Of a DNA stretch of 40,697 bases, positions 33,188 to 40,697 are shown piece after piece. The stretch spans positions 1 to 40,697 of the forward strand of contig PGZR01000025.1 in NCBI GenBank assembly GCA_002841405.1. The letters are read 5' to 3'. The notes under the pieces were generated by a model. That model ran no database searches. It was not told where the DNA came from and saw only the letters and a program-made list of their open reading frames with translations. The position numbers and the translations under genes are program-made. This stretch comes from Firmicutes bacterium HGW-Firmicutes-4 (lineage in GTDB: Bacteria; Bacillota; Clostridia; Eubacteriales; Eubacteriaceae). The first letter of the stretch is position 1, and the number at the start of each line of letters is the position of its first letter.

Positions 33188-34249
33188 GTGAAAAAAGCCT
33201 TAGTTGTAACCGATAAAGTGCTTATTGAAGCAGGTATCGTTCAAGATGTACTCAATGTATTAGATGGGGCAGAAGTTCCTTATGCGTTATTTTCAGATGT
33301 TAAACCCAATCCTACCGTTGCGAATGTTAATGCCGGACTTCAGGTCTTGCAGGAAAACGAATGTGACTTTGTCGTCAGTATTGGCGGCGGATCACCCCAG
33401 GATACCGCCAAAGGGATTGCCATTTTGGCAACCAATCCTGGTGATCTCCGGGACTATGAAGGGGTTGGCAAAACTGCCAATAAATCTCTGCCCATCGTTG
33501 CCATTAACACCACCGCCGGAACTGCCAGTGAAGCGACTATTAATTATGTTATCACTGACGAAGACCGTAAACTGAAAATGGTTATTGTTGATCCTAACTG
33601 TCTGGCGACTGTGGCTGTCAATGATCCGGTTTTAATGCTGAAAATGCCAAAATCATTAACAGCAGCAACGGGAATGGATGCTCTAACCCACGCCATCGAA
33701 GGCTATACCACCGCCGGCGCTTCCCGATTTACCGATTTATTCAACCTGGAAGCGATTAAAGCGATCTCTGGCAGCTTAAGACAAGCTGTTGAAGATGGTG
33801 ATGATCTGGATGCCCGGGATGCCATGGCATATGGTCAGTTTGTTACTGGTATGGGCTTCTCTAACGGCGGGCTGGGAATTGTTCATTCCATGGCGCACCA
33901 GTTAGGTGGATTCTATGACCTGCCACATGGCGTTTGCAATGCCATTCTGTTACCCTATGTAACATCATTTAATGCCGATGCTGTTGGCGACAGATTAAAA
34001 GACGTGGCCCATGCGATGGGAGTTGATACCAGCCGTCGGGAACCAAAAGAAATCAATATCATGGCCATTGATGCCATTAAAAAACTATCCAAAGATGTAG
34101 GCATTCCATCAGGACTCAAAGAAATTGGTGTGAAAGAAGAAGATTTCAGTGAACTGGCAGATCTAGCTCTGGCCGATATCTGTACTGGCGGAAATCCAAA
34201 ATGCCCAACCAAAGAAGATGTGATTGCTATTTATAAAGCTGCTTTTTAG
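33188..34249 (+). CDS. Iron-type alcohol dehydrogenase, N-terminally truncated (possible pseudogene)
   Basis: Family III (iron-dependent) alcohol dehydrogenases are usually ~382 residues and begin ~30 residues before a KKALVVTDK motif. Here the reading frame effectively begins at that motif: GTG 33188, then KKALVVTDKVLIEAGIV. An in-frame stop (33137-33139) lies upstream, and the 16 codons between do not resemble the family. The rest looks intact: nucleotide motif VSIGGGSPQDTAKGIA, TTAGTASEAT, and metal ligands in MDALTHAIEGY and HSMAHQLGGFYDLPHG. No ribosome site precedes the GTG. The first β-strand of the cofactor domain would be lost, so activity is doubtful. The family's usual role is reduction of acetaldehyde or another aldehyde. 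Confidence 0.85.
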   Translation: MKKALVVTDKVLIEAGIVQDVLNVLDGAEVPYALFSDVKPNPTVANVNAGLQVLQENECDFVVSIGGGSPQDTAKGIAILATNPGDLRDYEGVGKTANKSLPIVAINTTAGTASEATINYVITDEDRKLKMVIVDPNCLATVAVNDPVLMLKMPKSLTAATGMDALTHAIEGYTTAGASRFTDLFNLEAIKAISGSLRQAVEDGDDLDARDAMAYGQFVTGMGFSNGGLGIVHSMAHQLGGFYDLPHGVCNAILLPYVTSFNADAVGDRLKDVAHAMGVDTSRREPKEINIMAIDAIKKLSKDVGIPSGLKEIGVKEEDFSELADLALADICTGGNPKCPTKEDVIAIYKAAF

Positions 34250-34284
34250 TTTTCTTCAATAAACCCTAATAACCTGTAAAAAAA

Positions 34285-34315
34285 AGACATTCTATATTTT
34301 TAGAGTGTCTTTTTT
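34285..34315 (+). terminator. Intrinsic terminator after the alcohol dehydrogenase gene
   Basis: AGACATTCTA (34285-34294) pairs with TAGAGTGTCT (34301-34310), with one G-U pair, and is followed by a T-run to 34315. It begins 35 bases after the stop codon. Confidence 0.9.
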
Positions 34316-34416
34316 ACGTGAGGATTAATAAACTAAAAAACATCGCATTTATCACTGTTTCATACAAAATATTTTCAAGTTATTTTATTGTTTTTGTTTT
34401 AATTACGACATTATTA

Positions 34417-34425
34417 TGGTATAAT
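34417..34425 (+). promoter_or_regulatory. Extended -10 promoter for the first M23 gene
   Basis: TGGTATAAT (34417-34425) is a TGn-extended, perfect -10 box. The expected -35 position holds only TTTTAA, which extended -10 promoters tolerate. The gene starts about 80 bases downstream. Confidence 0.75.
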
Positions 34426-34506
34426 ACAACCGTTACAAAAACAATAAAAATTACCGGAAAAGTAACAAATAGATAAGTCACACTAAGGTTGTGGGAAAGG
34501 GGAAAA

Positions 34507-35736
34507 ATGAAAAAACATCGAATTGTATCAGGTATCGTTACTGGTTCCCTGGTTTTGGCATTTTTAACAGCACCCGTCAATGCGGCTTCATTAACCGAGC
34601 AGTTGGCGCAAAGCAATGCTCGACAGGCAGCAGCAAAATACCAAGTTGATATGACTCAGAACACAATCAATGGGATTGAGGAAGAAATCAGCAAAGTCAA
34701 TGAAGAAGTTAATCGAATCAGTGGGGTGATCGGTGCGATCAATGCTGAAATATCGGCCATTGAAGGGAATATAGCAAAAAAACAGGAAGAACTCAAAATT
34801 GCGGAGGCAAAAAAACGGGAACAGGAAGAAGCCATGAGCGATCGGGTTCGGGCCATGTATATGTATGGCAACGGCAGCATCATGGAATTTATTTTCTCAG
34901 CTTCAGATTTTTCCGATTTTATCACAAAATTGGACATGTCCCGTTACATCATGACAGCGGACAAGGACTCTCTGAATGCTCTGGAAGAAACTAAAAAAGT
35001 AATCGACGAAAAGAAACTGAGCATTGAGACAGATCGCCTAAAAACAGTTGAGAAAAAAACAGAACAGGAAGTTATTTTATCTCAGCAAGAAGAAGTTTTG
35101 GCTCAGAAAGACCAGTTGTTAGCTCAAAATCAAGCAGCATTAGACGAATATAAGGCTATTGAAGAAGCTGAAGCGGCTACCTCAGCTGATATTGAGGGTC
35201 AATTGCAAGCTTATTATGAACAGCAACGGGCAGCGGCAGAACAGGCAGCAGCTCAGAATAACGGCTCAACGGATGACCCTGCAGGCAGTGACGGAGATGC
35301 TTCAAACAATGGCGGCGGAGACACATCCGGCGGTGGATCAACAGCCCCTCCAGCATACTCCAGTAGTTATGTCTGGCCATGCGGAGGAAGTATAACCAGT
35401 GAATTCGGTTGGAGAACCCATCCAATTTGGGGTGATTCCCGATTCCATGCGGGTGTTGATATTGGAGCATCGTCAGGTACCCCAGTCGCCTGCGCCGGAA
35501 ACGGAACAGTGATCTCAGCCGGTTGGAACGGCGGTTATGGTAATTGTGTGATTGTGGATATTGGTAACGGTCTATCAGCGGTCTACGCCCATTTAAGTGC
35601 GATAAATGTCTCAGCAGGGGAAACTGTCTCGGCAGGTCAAACCGTTGGTGCAGTTGGCAGCACAGGCGATTCTACCGGATCCCATCTTCATTATGAAGTA
35701 CGATTGTATGGATCACCAATCAGTCCCTATATTTAA
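34507..35736 (+). CDS. Secreted coiled-coil M23 peptidoglycan endopeptidase (EnvC/PcsB-like), copy 1
   Basis: A signal peptide (about 1-28, cleavage near PVNA/ASL) is followed by a long coiled coil (about 35-225), a low-complexity Gly/Ser linker (about 250-285), and a C-terminal M23 (LytM) domain. Zinc and catalytic motifs are intact: RFHAGVDIGA and HLHYEV. Coiled-coil M23 or NlpC proteins next to ftsEX are typically switched on by FtsX. The start is ATG 34507, after AAAGGGG; an in-frame ATG 18 bases upstream has no site. The N-terminal two-thirds closely resemble copy 2 at 37784. The length is 409 residues. A terminator separates it from ftsE. Confidence 0.92.
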   Translation: MKKHRIVSGIVTGSLVLAFLTAPVNAASLTEQLAQSNARQAAAKYQVDMTQNTINGIEEEISKVNEEVNRISGVIGAINAEISAIEGNIAKKQEELKIAEAKKREQEEAMSDRVRAMYMYGNGSIMEFIFSASDFSDFITKLDMSRYIMTADKDSLNALEETKKVIDEKKLSIETDRLKTVEKKTEQEVILSQQEEVLAQKDQLLAQNQAALDEYKAIEEAEAATSADIEGQLQAYYEQQRAAAEQAAAQNNGSTDDPAGSDGDASNNGGGDTSGGGSTAPPAYSSSYVWPCGGSITSEFGWRTHPIWGDSRFHAGVDIGASSGTPVACAGNGTVISAGWNGGYGNCVIVDIGNGLSAVYAHLSAINVSAGETVSAGQTVGAVGSTGDSTGSHLHYEVRLYGSPISPYI

Positions 35737-35784
35737 ATTCGGTTCGATCAATCATTATGCTTAAGGATTAACGAAAAATTTATG

Positions 35785-35815
35785 GAGAAAAGATTGAAAA
35801 AATCTTTTCTCTTTT
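35785..35815 (+). terminator. Intrinsic terminator after M23 copy 1
   Basis: GAGAAAAGATT (35785-35795) pairs perfectly with AATCTTTTCTC (35801-35811), followed by TTTT. Confidence 0.9.
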
Positions 35816-35836
35816 ATTTTTAGAAAAAAACCAAAA

Positions 35837-36148
35837 GTGCTACAAGCAGACGCATAGAAACGGTGGCAAATATATGGAATTGGACGAATTCGGATACATT
35901 TGTTACAAAAAATTTATTTTTTTAATGAAATTATTCAAAAAGTATGCTAATATAAATTGTACTAAGCAAGGAATGCTCAGAAGGTCGAAATTCTGGCCGA
36001 CAACCAGAAGTCTTTTACATTCCATATTCAATTTAATTAATATTATCTTAACTTATCAATAAACCTTTAAGAAGAAAATAGGATAGTACATGTTAAAATG
36101 CCGTGTCAAAGCAATCAGAATGATAAGTAATTTAGGAGTGGCTAAGAT
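35837..36148 (+). promoter_or_regulatory. Intergenic leader of ftsEX with a candidate promoter and competing stems
   Basis: TGCTAATAT (35945-35953) could be an extended -10 box. Downstream, GGAATG (35970-35975) can pair with CATTCC (36018-36023). Inside that pair, CAGAA (35978-35982) and CCAGAA (36004-36009) could each pair with TTCTGG (35991-35996), giving alternative structures. No terminator follows. A 62-codon frame here has no ribosome site and is not called. Confidence 0.4.
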
Positions 36149-36838
36149 ATGATAGAATTTAAAAATGTAACCAAGGGTTATGATAAAAACAAGAGCAATG
36201 CGCTTAAAAATGTGAGTCTCTTTATTGATAAGGGTGAATTTGTCTTTCTTGTTGGCCGTAGCGGTGCGGGAAAGTCCACATTTATTAAGCTTCTCTTAAG
36301 AGAAATAGAGGCCACCGAAGGTTCGGTGTATATTAATAATTTTAATGTATCAAAACTTTCAAAAAAAGAAATTCCTTTTCTAAGAAGGAAAATGGGAATT
36401 GTATTTCAGGATTTTCGACTGCTTGAAAACAAAAGTGTTTATGAAAATGTCGCCTATGCCATGGAAATAATTGGAAAATCTGAAAAACAGATCCAAAAGC
36501 GAGTTCCGTTGGCGTTGGATATGGTTGGCTTATCCCACCGGATGAACCATTACCCCCACGAGTTATCCGGGGGAGAACAACAGCGGGTGGTAATTGCCCG
36601 GGCCATCATTAATAACCCATCGATTTTGATTTGTGACGAACCCACCGGAAACCTTGATCCGGAAACATCTTATGAAATCATCAGTATCTTAGAAGAAATC
36701 AACCGCCGGGGTACAACAGTCGTCGTGGTAACCCACGACCGGGAAATTGTTGATACCATGAAAAAACGGGTTTTGACATTGGAAGATGGTATTCTTAAGG
36801 TGGATGATGCGACAGGCAGGTACGGCTATGAAGTTTAG
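36149..36838 (+). CDS. ftsE: Cell-division ABC transporter ATPase FtsE
   Basis: FtsE is the ATPase that powers FtsX to activate cell-wall hydrolases at division or elongation sites. Walker A is GRSGAGKS (about 36-43), the Q-loop is VFQDFRLL, the signature is LSGGEQQR and Walker B is ILICDEPTG, with the switch His in VVVTHDRE. The length of 229 residues is standard. ATG at 36149 follows TTAGGAG. Its end overlaps the ftsX start by 11 bases, so the two are translationally coupled. Confidence 0.97.
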   Translation: MIEFKNVTKGYDKNKSNALKNVSLFIDKGEFVFLVGRSGAGKSTFIKLLLREIEATEGSVYINNFNVSKLSKKEIPFLRRKMGIVFQDFRLLENKSVYENVAYAMEIIGKSEKQIQKRVPLALDMVGLSHRMNHYPHELSGGEQQRVVIARAIINNPSILICDEPTGNLDPETSYEIISILEEINRRGTTVVVVTHDREIVDTMKKRVLTLEDGILKVDDATGRYGYEV

Positions 36839-37745
36839 TTCCATAAAAACAATGCCCAAAAATGTTGTTCGGGATACCATGAAGAGCATTGAGCGAAATA
36901 ATCTGATGAGTGCCGCTTCGGTACTGTCGGTTATCGCCGCTCTTATTATTCTGGGTATTTTTCTGATCTTAACTATTAATGTTCAGGAAGTTACCAAGGA
37001 TGTGGAATCAAAACTGGAACTGAAGATATTTCTCCAGTCGGATTTCACTGACACCCAAAAAGAAACCATCGAGCAGGCATTGGAAAAAAGCGATCTGATA
37101 GAGAATGTTACCTTTGAAAGCGCTGAAGAGGCACTTGAAAAGTTCACTGTGAGTCTAGAGGATTATGCGCCGCTGCTTAGTGGCTACAATTCAGAGAATA
37201 ACCCGATGCCCGCGTCGTTTGTAGTCCGGGTAACCGATCCGAATGATATGGAAGAAGTTCAAACCCTGGCCATGTCCTTTGAAGATCAAGGGGTTGAATA
37301 TGTTCGATATGGTCAGGAATACGTGGAAGCACTGGTGAGTTTTAATAAATTTACCAATACCTTGAGTATTGTAGTGCTGGTGGTGTTATCGATGATTTCC
37401 ATCTTCATCATTTACAATACCATTAAATTAACCGTTTTTGCAAGACGACGGGAAATTGGAATAATGAAGTATGTGGGTGCTACAAATGCTTATATCCGGG
37501 CGCCCTTCATTTTAGAAGGAACCCTGTTGGGGTTAATGGGAGCCATTGTGGCATTCCTGATTATTCGCATCACCTATTATTATATTTTGGGTTTAGTTGG
37601 CGGGAATCTCTTTCTACCAGTGGATGCCAGTCTGGCGTCCCCGGATGCAGTAATGGGTCAACTGATATTTTTCTTCCTGCTTTACGGAGGATTTATCGGA
37701 GCAGTAGGTAGCGTATTTGCGATTCGCAAATTCTTGGATGTATAA
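36828..37745 (+). CDS. ftsX: Cell-division membrane protein FtsX
   Basis: FtsX has four membrane helices and an extracellular domain that contacts the hydrolase. Here helix 1 is about residues 28-52, the extracellular part about 53-175 (ELKIFLQSDFTDTQKETIEQ onward), and helices 2-4 lie in the last 130 residues, with FARRREIGIMKYVGATNAYI between helices 2 and 3. ATG 36828, within the ftsE end, gives 305 residues, the family norm; a frame opening at 36786 would add 14 residues wholly inside ftsE. It is followed by the second M23 gene, its likely partner, after 38 bases. Confidence 0.95.
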   Translation: MKFSSIKTMPKNVVRDTMKSIERNNLMSAASVLSVIAALIILGIFLILTINVQEVTKDVESKLELKIFLQSDFTDTQKETIEQALEKSDLIENVTFESAEEALEKFTVSLEDYAPLLSGYNSENNPMPASFVVRVTDPNDMEEVQTLAMSFEDQGVEYVRYGQEYVEALVSFNKFTNTLSIVVLVVLSMISIFIIYNTIKLTVFARRREIGIMKYVGATNAYIRAPFILEGTLLGLMGAIVAFLIIRITYYYILGLVGGNLFLPVDASLASPDAVMGQLIFFFLLYGGFIGAVGSVFAIRKFLDV

Positions 37746-37783
37746 TTATGATTAGACGTGGTCAAACACAGGAGGATTGTCGT

Positions 37784-38941
37784 ATGACAAAAAAACGAAT
37801 TATATCAGGCATTGTGGGCATAATGGTGACATTGGGGATTTTAATATCTCCGGTTAATGCAGCATCCCTGACCGAACAGCTGGCAGAGAGCAACGAAAAA
37901 CAGGCAGCAGCTCAATATCAAATTGATATGACTCAGAATACGATTGCCGGAATCGAAACTGAAATTGGCAAAGCCAATGAAGAAATGAGTCGGATTACTG
38001 GCGTCATCGACAAAATCAACGCTGAAATTGCTACCCTGGAAGCCAATATTGCCAAAACTCAAGAAGAACTGAATATTGCTGAAGCCAAACGAAAAGAACA
38101 GGAAGAAGCCATGAATGAGCGTGTCCGGACGATGTACATGTACGGAAATGGCAGCATGCTGGAGTTTTTATTTACATCAAGTGATTTTGCGGATTTTGTC
38201 ACTAAGGTTGACATGTCCCGATATATTATTGAGTCGGACAAAGAATCGTTGGATGCTTTAGCTGAGACGAAAAGAATCATCGACGAAAAGAAAGCTAAAA
38301 TTGAAACCGATCGTCTTCAAACAGTTTCAAAAAAGACCGAACAGGAATCAGCATTAGCCCAGCAGCAGGAGATTAAGGCTCAAAAAGACAGCTTATTAGC
38401 GCAAAACCAGGCCATCGTCGCAGAGTATCAGGCGATTGTCGCAGCGGAGGCTGCTAATGCAGCTAATATTGAAGCCCAGGTTCGCGCAGCAATGGCAGCT
38501 TCCGGCGGATCGACCACGGGCGGTAGCACTTCCTTTGTACCATCAAACGGAACTTATCAATGGCCCATACCGGGTTATTATCCGTCATCGGATGATGATT
38601 TTTTCGGTACGCGACTACATCCGATCTGGGGTGATTACCGCACCCATTACGGTGTTGACATGGGTGCGCCATCGGGAACCCCAATTCTGGCCATGGGTAA
38701 TGGATCCATCATATCTGCAGGTTGGAATGGTGGTTATGGAAATTGTGTCATCGTGGATTTAGGAAATGGCGTCCAGGCGATGTATGCTCATATGAGTGAT
38801 TATGCCGTATCAGCTGGTCAAACCGTCAATAAAGGCGACGTGGTCGGATACGTTGGCTCAACCGGAGATTCCACCGGCGCCCATCTGCACTTTGGTGTAC
38901 TTTCCGGCGGATCATTTGTAGATCCTTTAGGATATTTTTAA
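37784..38941 (+). CDS. Secreted coiled-coil M23 peptidoglycan endopeptidase (EnvC/PcsB-like), copy 2
   Basis: It shares the layout of copy 1: a signal peptide ending near SPVNA/ASL, a long coiled coil (about 35-230), a short linker, and a C-terminal M23 domain with THYGVDMGA and HLHFGV. The linker is much shorter and lacks the Gly/Ser/Asp-rich stretch of copy 1. The start is ATG 37784 after AGGAGG at 37770-37775; the 12 codons upstream in frame include that site. At 385 residues it is complete. It lies directly after ftsX, so it is the more likely FtsEX-controlled hydrolase, with copy 1 a duplicate on the other side. Confidence 0.93.
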   Translation: MTKKRIISGIVGIMVTLGILISPVNAASLTEQLAESNEKQAAAQYQIDMTQNTIAGIETEIGKANEEMSRITGVIDKINAEIATLEANIAKTQEELNIAEAKRKEQEEAMNERVRTMYMYGNGSMLEFLFTSSDFADFVTKVDMSRYIIESDKESLDALAETKRIIDEKKAKIETDRLQTVSKKTEQESALAQQQEIKAQKDSLLAQNQAIVAEYQAIVAAEAANAANIEAQVRAAMAASGGSTTGGSTSFVPSNGTYQWPIPGYYPSSDDDFFGTRLHPIWGDYRTHYGVDMGAPSGTPILAMGNGSIISAGWNGGYGNCVIVDLGNGVQAMYAHMSDYAVSAGQTVNKGDVVGYVGSTGDSTGAHLHFGVLSGGSFVDPLGYF

Positions 38942-38968
38942 GCGAAACATTGTAGAATATAACGAAAG

Positions 38969-39008
38969 AACAGGAGAAAAGAATCATGATTCTTTTCTCC
39001 TGTTTTAT
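38969..39008 (+). terminator. Intrinsic terminator after M23 copy 2 (36-bp perfect palindrome)
   Basis: Bases 38969-38986 are the exact reverse complement of 38987-39004, and T's follow. It begins 28 bases after the stop. As ctpA starts only 42 bases later and no promoter is obvious between them, some read-through is likely. Confidence 0.9.
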
Positions 39009-39045
39009 TTGCAACAGAATAAAAGTTTAGGATTAGGTGAAGACA

Positions 39046-40245
39046 ATGGGAAATAAATCAAAAAAAACGAAGCTCATCGTGATTATTGTGGTGCTCATCA
39101 TTACCAATATCATCACCTTCACAGTGGCGACAACTGGGAATTTTCTGATCGGGAATAAGCTGATTGTGAGTGTTGACAGCAGCGAAACGGCCGCTGGTAT
39201 AAAAAAACTATTGGCGCTGAAAGAACAAATTGGCTTAGAATATTATCAGGATGTGGATAACACGACCTTGATTGATGGTGCCATCAAGGGGATGTTTGAA
39301 AGTCTGGGTGATCCTTACAGCACTTATTTTACCTCCGAAGAATTTTCAAAATACATGGAGTTAGCTACCGGTGTTTATGAAGGTATTGGTGTGGTTGTGA
39401 CAGAGGACGAGCAGGGTGTTACCTATGTCATCGCGCCCCAGAAAGGGACCCCGGCAGAAGAAGCTGGCATTAAAACCGGAGATAAGATTATCAAGGTGGA
39501 TGGTGAAGATGTGACAACTATCGGATCAGATGCGGTTGTAGCCAAAGTGAAGGGACCAGCAGATACCACCGTCAACATCACCATTGCGCGGGGGGAGGAA
39601 ATCATCGAAATGCAATTGGTTCGAAAAACTATTGAAGCCAAAACGGTGGAATCCCGGGTAATTGGTGATAAAGGCTATATTCAAATCAGTGAGTTTACCG
39701 ATAAAACCGCTGACGACTTTGAAACCCAGTTGGGTGAGCTGCTGGCCCAGAACATCACTGGCCTGGTTATTGATTTGCGCAGCAACCCTGGCGGTGGCGT
39801 AAAAGAAGCGGTTGAAATAGCCGACCGGATTCTCGGTGAAACAATGGTTGTCTATACAGTCGATAAAAATGGCAATAAAACAGAGTACAAATCAGACGGT
39901 AACGAACAGCTTAACCTCCCAATTGTGGCGCTTGTTGATGGGGGATCAGCCAGCTCGGCTGAAATACTGGCCGGTGCCCTAAAAGATACCGGAGCCGCCC
40001 AACTGGTGGGAACCAAGACCTTCGGCAAGGGTATCGTTCAGGAGATCATTAGTCTCACTGATGGTGGTGGATTCAAGGTGACTAATTCCGAATATTTCAC
40101 CCCCAACGGCAATAGCATTCACGAAAAAGGCCTGGAGCCGAATATTGTCATCGAAGCTACCGATTTTATGAAAAATAATTTCTTCACCGATGAAGAAGAT
40201 GTCCAGCTTCAAAAAGCCCTGCAAGTACTTAGCGGTACCAATTAA
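39046..40245 (+). CDS. ctpA: C-terminal processing protease CtpA (S41 family), membrane-anchored
   Basis: S41 proteases degrade or process exported proteins, often regulators of wall hydrolases. An N-terminal membrane anchor (about 10-30) is followed by a PDZ domain (about 95-180, GIGVVVTEDEQGVTYVIAPQ) and the protease domain, with the Ser motif VDGGSASSAEILAGAL and the general-base Lys in GTKTFGKGIVQE. Its 399 residues are typical. ATG 39046 is preferred: AGGTGA at 39035-39040 is its ribosome site and includes the in-frame GTG at 39037. The order ftsE-ftsX-M23-ctpA-uvrB is common in clostridia. Confidence 0.95.
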   Translation: MGNKSKKTKLIVIIVVLIITNIITFTVATTGNFLIGNKLIVSVDSSETAAGIKKLLALKEQIGLEYYQDVDNTTLIDGAIKGMFESLGDPYSTYFTSEEFSKYMELATGVYEGIGVVVTEDEQGVTYVIAPQKGTPAEEAGIKTGDKIIKVDGEDVTTIGSDAVVAKVKGPADTTVNITIARGEEIIEMQLVRKTIEAKTVESRVIGDKGYIQISEFTDKTADDFETQLGELLAQNITGLVIDLRSNPGGGVKEAVEIADRILGETMVVYTVDKNGNKTEYKSDGNEQLNLPIVALVDGGSASSAEILAGALKDTGAAQLVGTKTFGKGIVQEIISLTDGGGFKVTNSEYFTPNGNSIHEKGLEPNIVIEATDFMKNNFFTDEEDVQLQKALQVLSGTN

Positions 40246-40252
40246 CTTTTAA

Positions 40253-40279
40253 GAGCATGCCATTCGGCATGCTTTTTTA
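40253..40279 (+). terminator. Intrinsic terminator after ctpA
   Basis: GCATGCC (40255-40261) pairs with GGCATGC (40266-40272) around the loop ATTC, followed by a T-run. Confidence 0.92.
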
Positions 40280-40326
40280 TTTAATTGAGAATAATTAAGA
40301 TTTTATTAAATTATAAAGATTATCAT

Positions 40327-40355
40327 TTGCCATTAAAAAAAAGCTATGGTAAAAT
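40327..40355 (+). promoter_or_regulatory. uvrB promoter
   Basis: TTGCCA (40327-40332), a 17-base spacer and TAAAAT (40350-40355) match sigma-A. A TG pair just before the -10 strengthens it. It lies 40 bases before uvrB and next to the LexA box. Confidence 0.8.
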
Positions 40356-40359
40356 AATG

Positions 40360-40371
40360 GAACGAATGTTC
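40360..40371 (+). promoter_or_regulatory. LexA (SOS) box controlling uvrB
   Basis: GAACGAATGTTC fits the Gram-positive LexA/DinR core GAAC-N4-GTTC exactly. It lies at about +5 to +16 relative to the predicted -10, where LexA would block transcription. uvrB is a classical SOS gene, which supports the call. Confidence 0.85.
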
Positions 40372-40394
40372 ATTGAATCGATGGGAGGGTGCTG

Positions 40395-40697
40395 ATGAAA
40401 GATATGAAGCATGCATTTAAGGTTGTCTCGGAATACGAACCCAAGGGGGATCAGGGACCAGCCATTGAAAAAATTTCTAAAGGAATCCAGGATGGCTTAA
40501 AATATCAAACCTTATTAGGGGTGACTGGGTCAGGGAAAACCTATACCATGGCCAAGGTCATCGAGGCGGTCCAAAAACCAACTCTGGTGATTGCCCACAA
40601 TAAGACCCTGGCGGCCCAGCTGACCAATGAGTTCCGGAGTTTTTTTCCGGATAATGCGGTGGAATATTTTGTCAGCTATTATGATTATTATCAGCCG
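40395..40697 (+). CDS. uvrB: Excinuclease ABC subunit UvrB, N-terminal part (runs off window)
   Basis: UvrB verifies DNA damage in nucleotide excision repair. The 101 codons present show [20 protein letters not shown], Walker [13 protein letters not shown] and the start of the β-hairpin region [11 protein letters not shown], all diagnostic. ATG 40395 follows GGGAGGG. The full protein would be about 660 residues; the rest lies beyond the window. It is the first gene after the ctpA terminator and has its own SOS-regulated promoter. Confidence 0.97.
   Translation, partial: MKDMKHAFKVVSEYEPKGDQGPAIEKISKGIQDGLKYQTLLGVTGSGKTYTMAKVIEAVQKPTLVIAHNKTLAAQLTNEFRSFFPDNAVEYFVSYYDYYQP

Noticed and set aside
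35874-36062. 62-codon open frame before ftsE
   Set aside because: No ribosome site, unusual composition and no family resemblance; the region looks like a leader.

Overview
The window looks like chromosome of an anaerobic Gram-positive acetogen of the Eubacteriaceae, most like Acetobacterium. This is an inference from gene content (Firmicute-type polC, ftsEX-M23-ctpA-uvrB order, and an ethanolamine microcompartment locus carrying PduS/PduT), from AAGGAGG-type ribosome sites and from several TTG/GTG starts. No species assignment was tested.

Region 1 (1-6199, fairly GC-rich, + strand) is a housekeeping block: the tail of cdsA, then rseP, ispG and polC. Two things are odd here. The usual dxr between cdsA and rseP is missing, and RseP has no PDZ domain. 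A complete dxr sits about 31 kb away on the other strand.

Region 2 (6200-25350, AT-rich) is a complete ethanolamine-utilisation (eut) bacterial microcompartment (BMC) locus in three blocks. Block A (eutJ, a small BMC protein, eutN, pduS, pduT, eutQ, eutM1) lies behind a strong promoter and an ANTAR-type dual-hairpin attenuator. Block B (eutS, eutP, eutV, eutW) has its own near-consensus promoter and no attenuator. Block C (eutA, B, C, L, K-like, E, M2, T, pduL, a conserved Eut-locus protein, an EamA transporter and a small winged-helix-like protein) lies behind two dual-hairpin attenuators in series. EutV/EutW are the two-component system expected to release these attenuators when ethanolamine is present. 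The predicted pathway is ethanolamine to acetaldehyde (EutBC, kept active by EutA and EutT), to acetyl-CoA (EutE), to acetyl phosphate (PduL), then to acetate with ATP formation. No EutG alcohol dehydrogenase and no EutH are present. PduS and PduT instead suggest that electrons from EutE leave the shell, which would suit an acetogen.

Region 3 (25351-28501) holds an APC-family permease and a CPA1 Na+/H+ antiporter, each preceded by strong inverted repeats. Region 4 (28736-34315) holds a 993-residue poly-HAMP chemoreceptor with a sharp internal change in base composition, the relocated dxr on the minus strand, and an iron-type alcohol dehydrogenase lacking its first ~30 residues.

Region 5 (34400-40697) is a cell-envelope and repair block: an M23 coiled-coil hydrolase, ftsE, ftsX, a second closely related M23 hydrolase, the S41 protease ctpA, then the start of uvrB behind a promoter and a LexA (SOS) box. 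No tRNA, rRNA, CRISPR array or insertion sequence was recognised.
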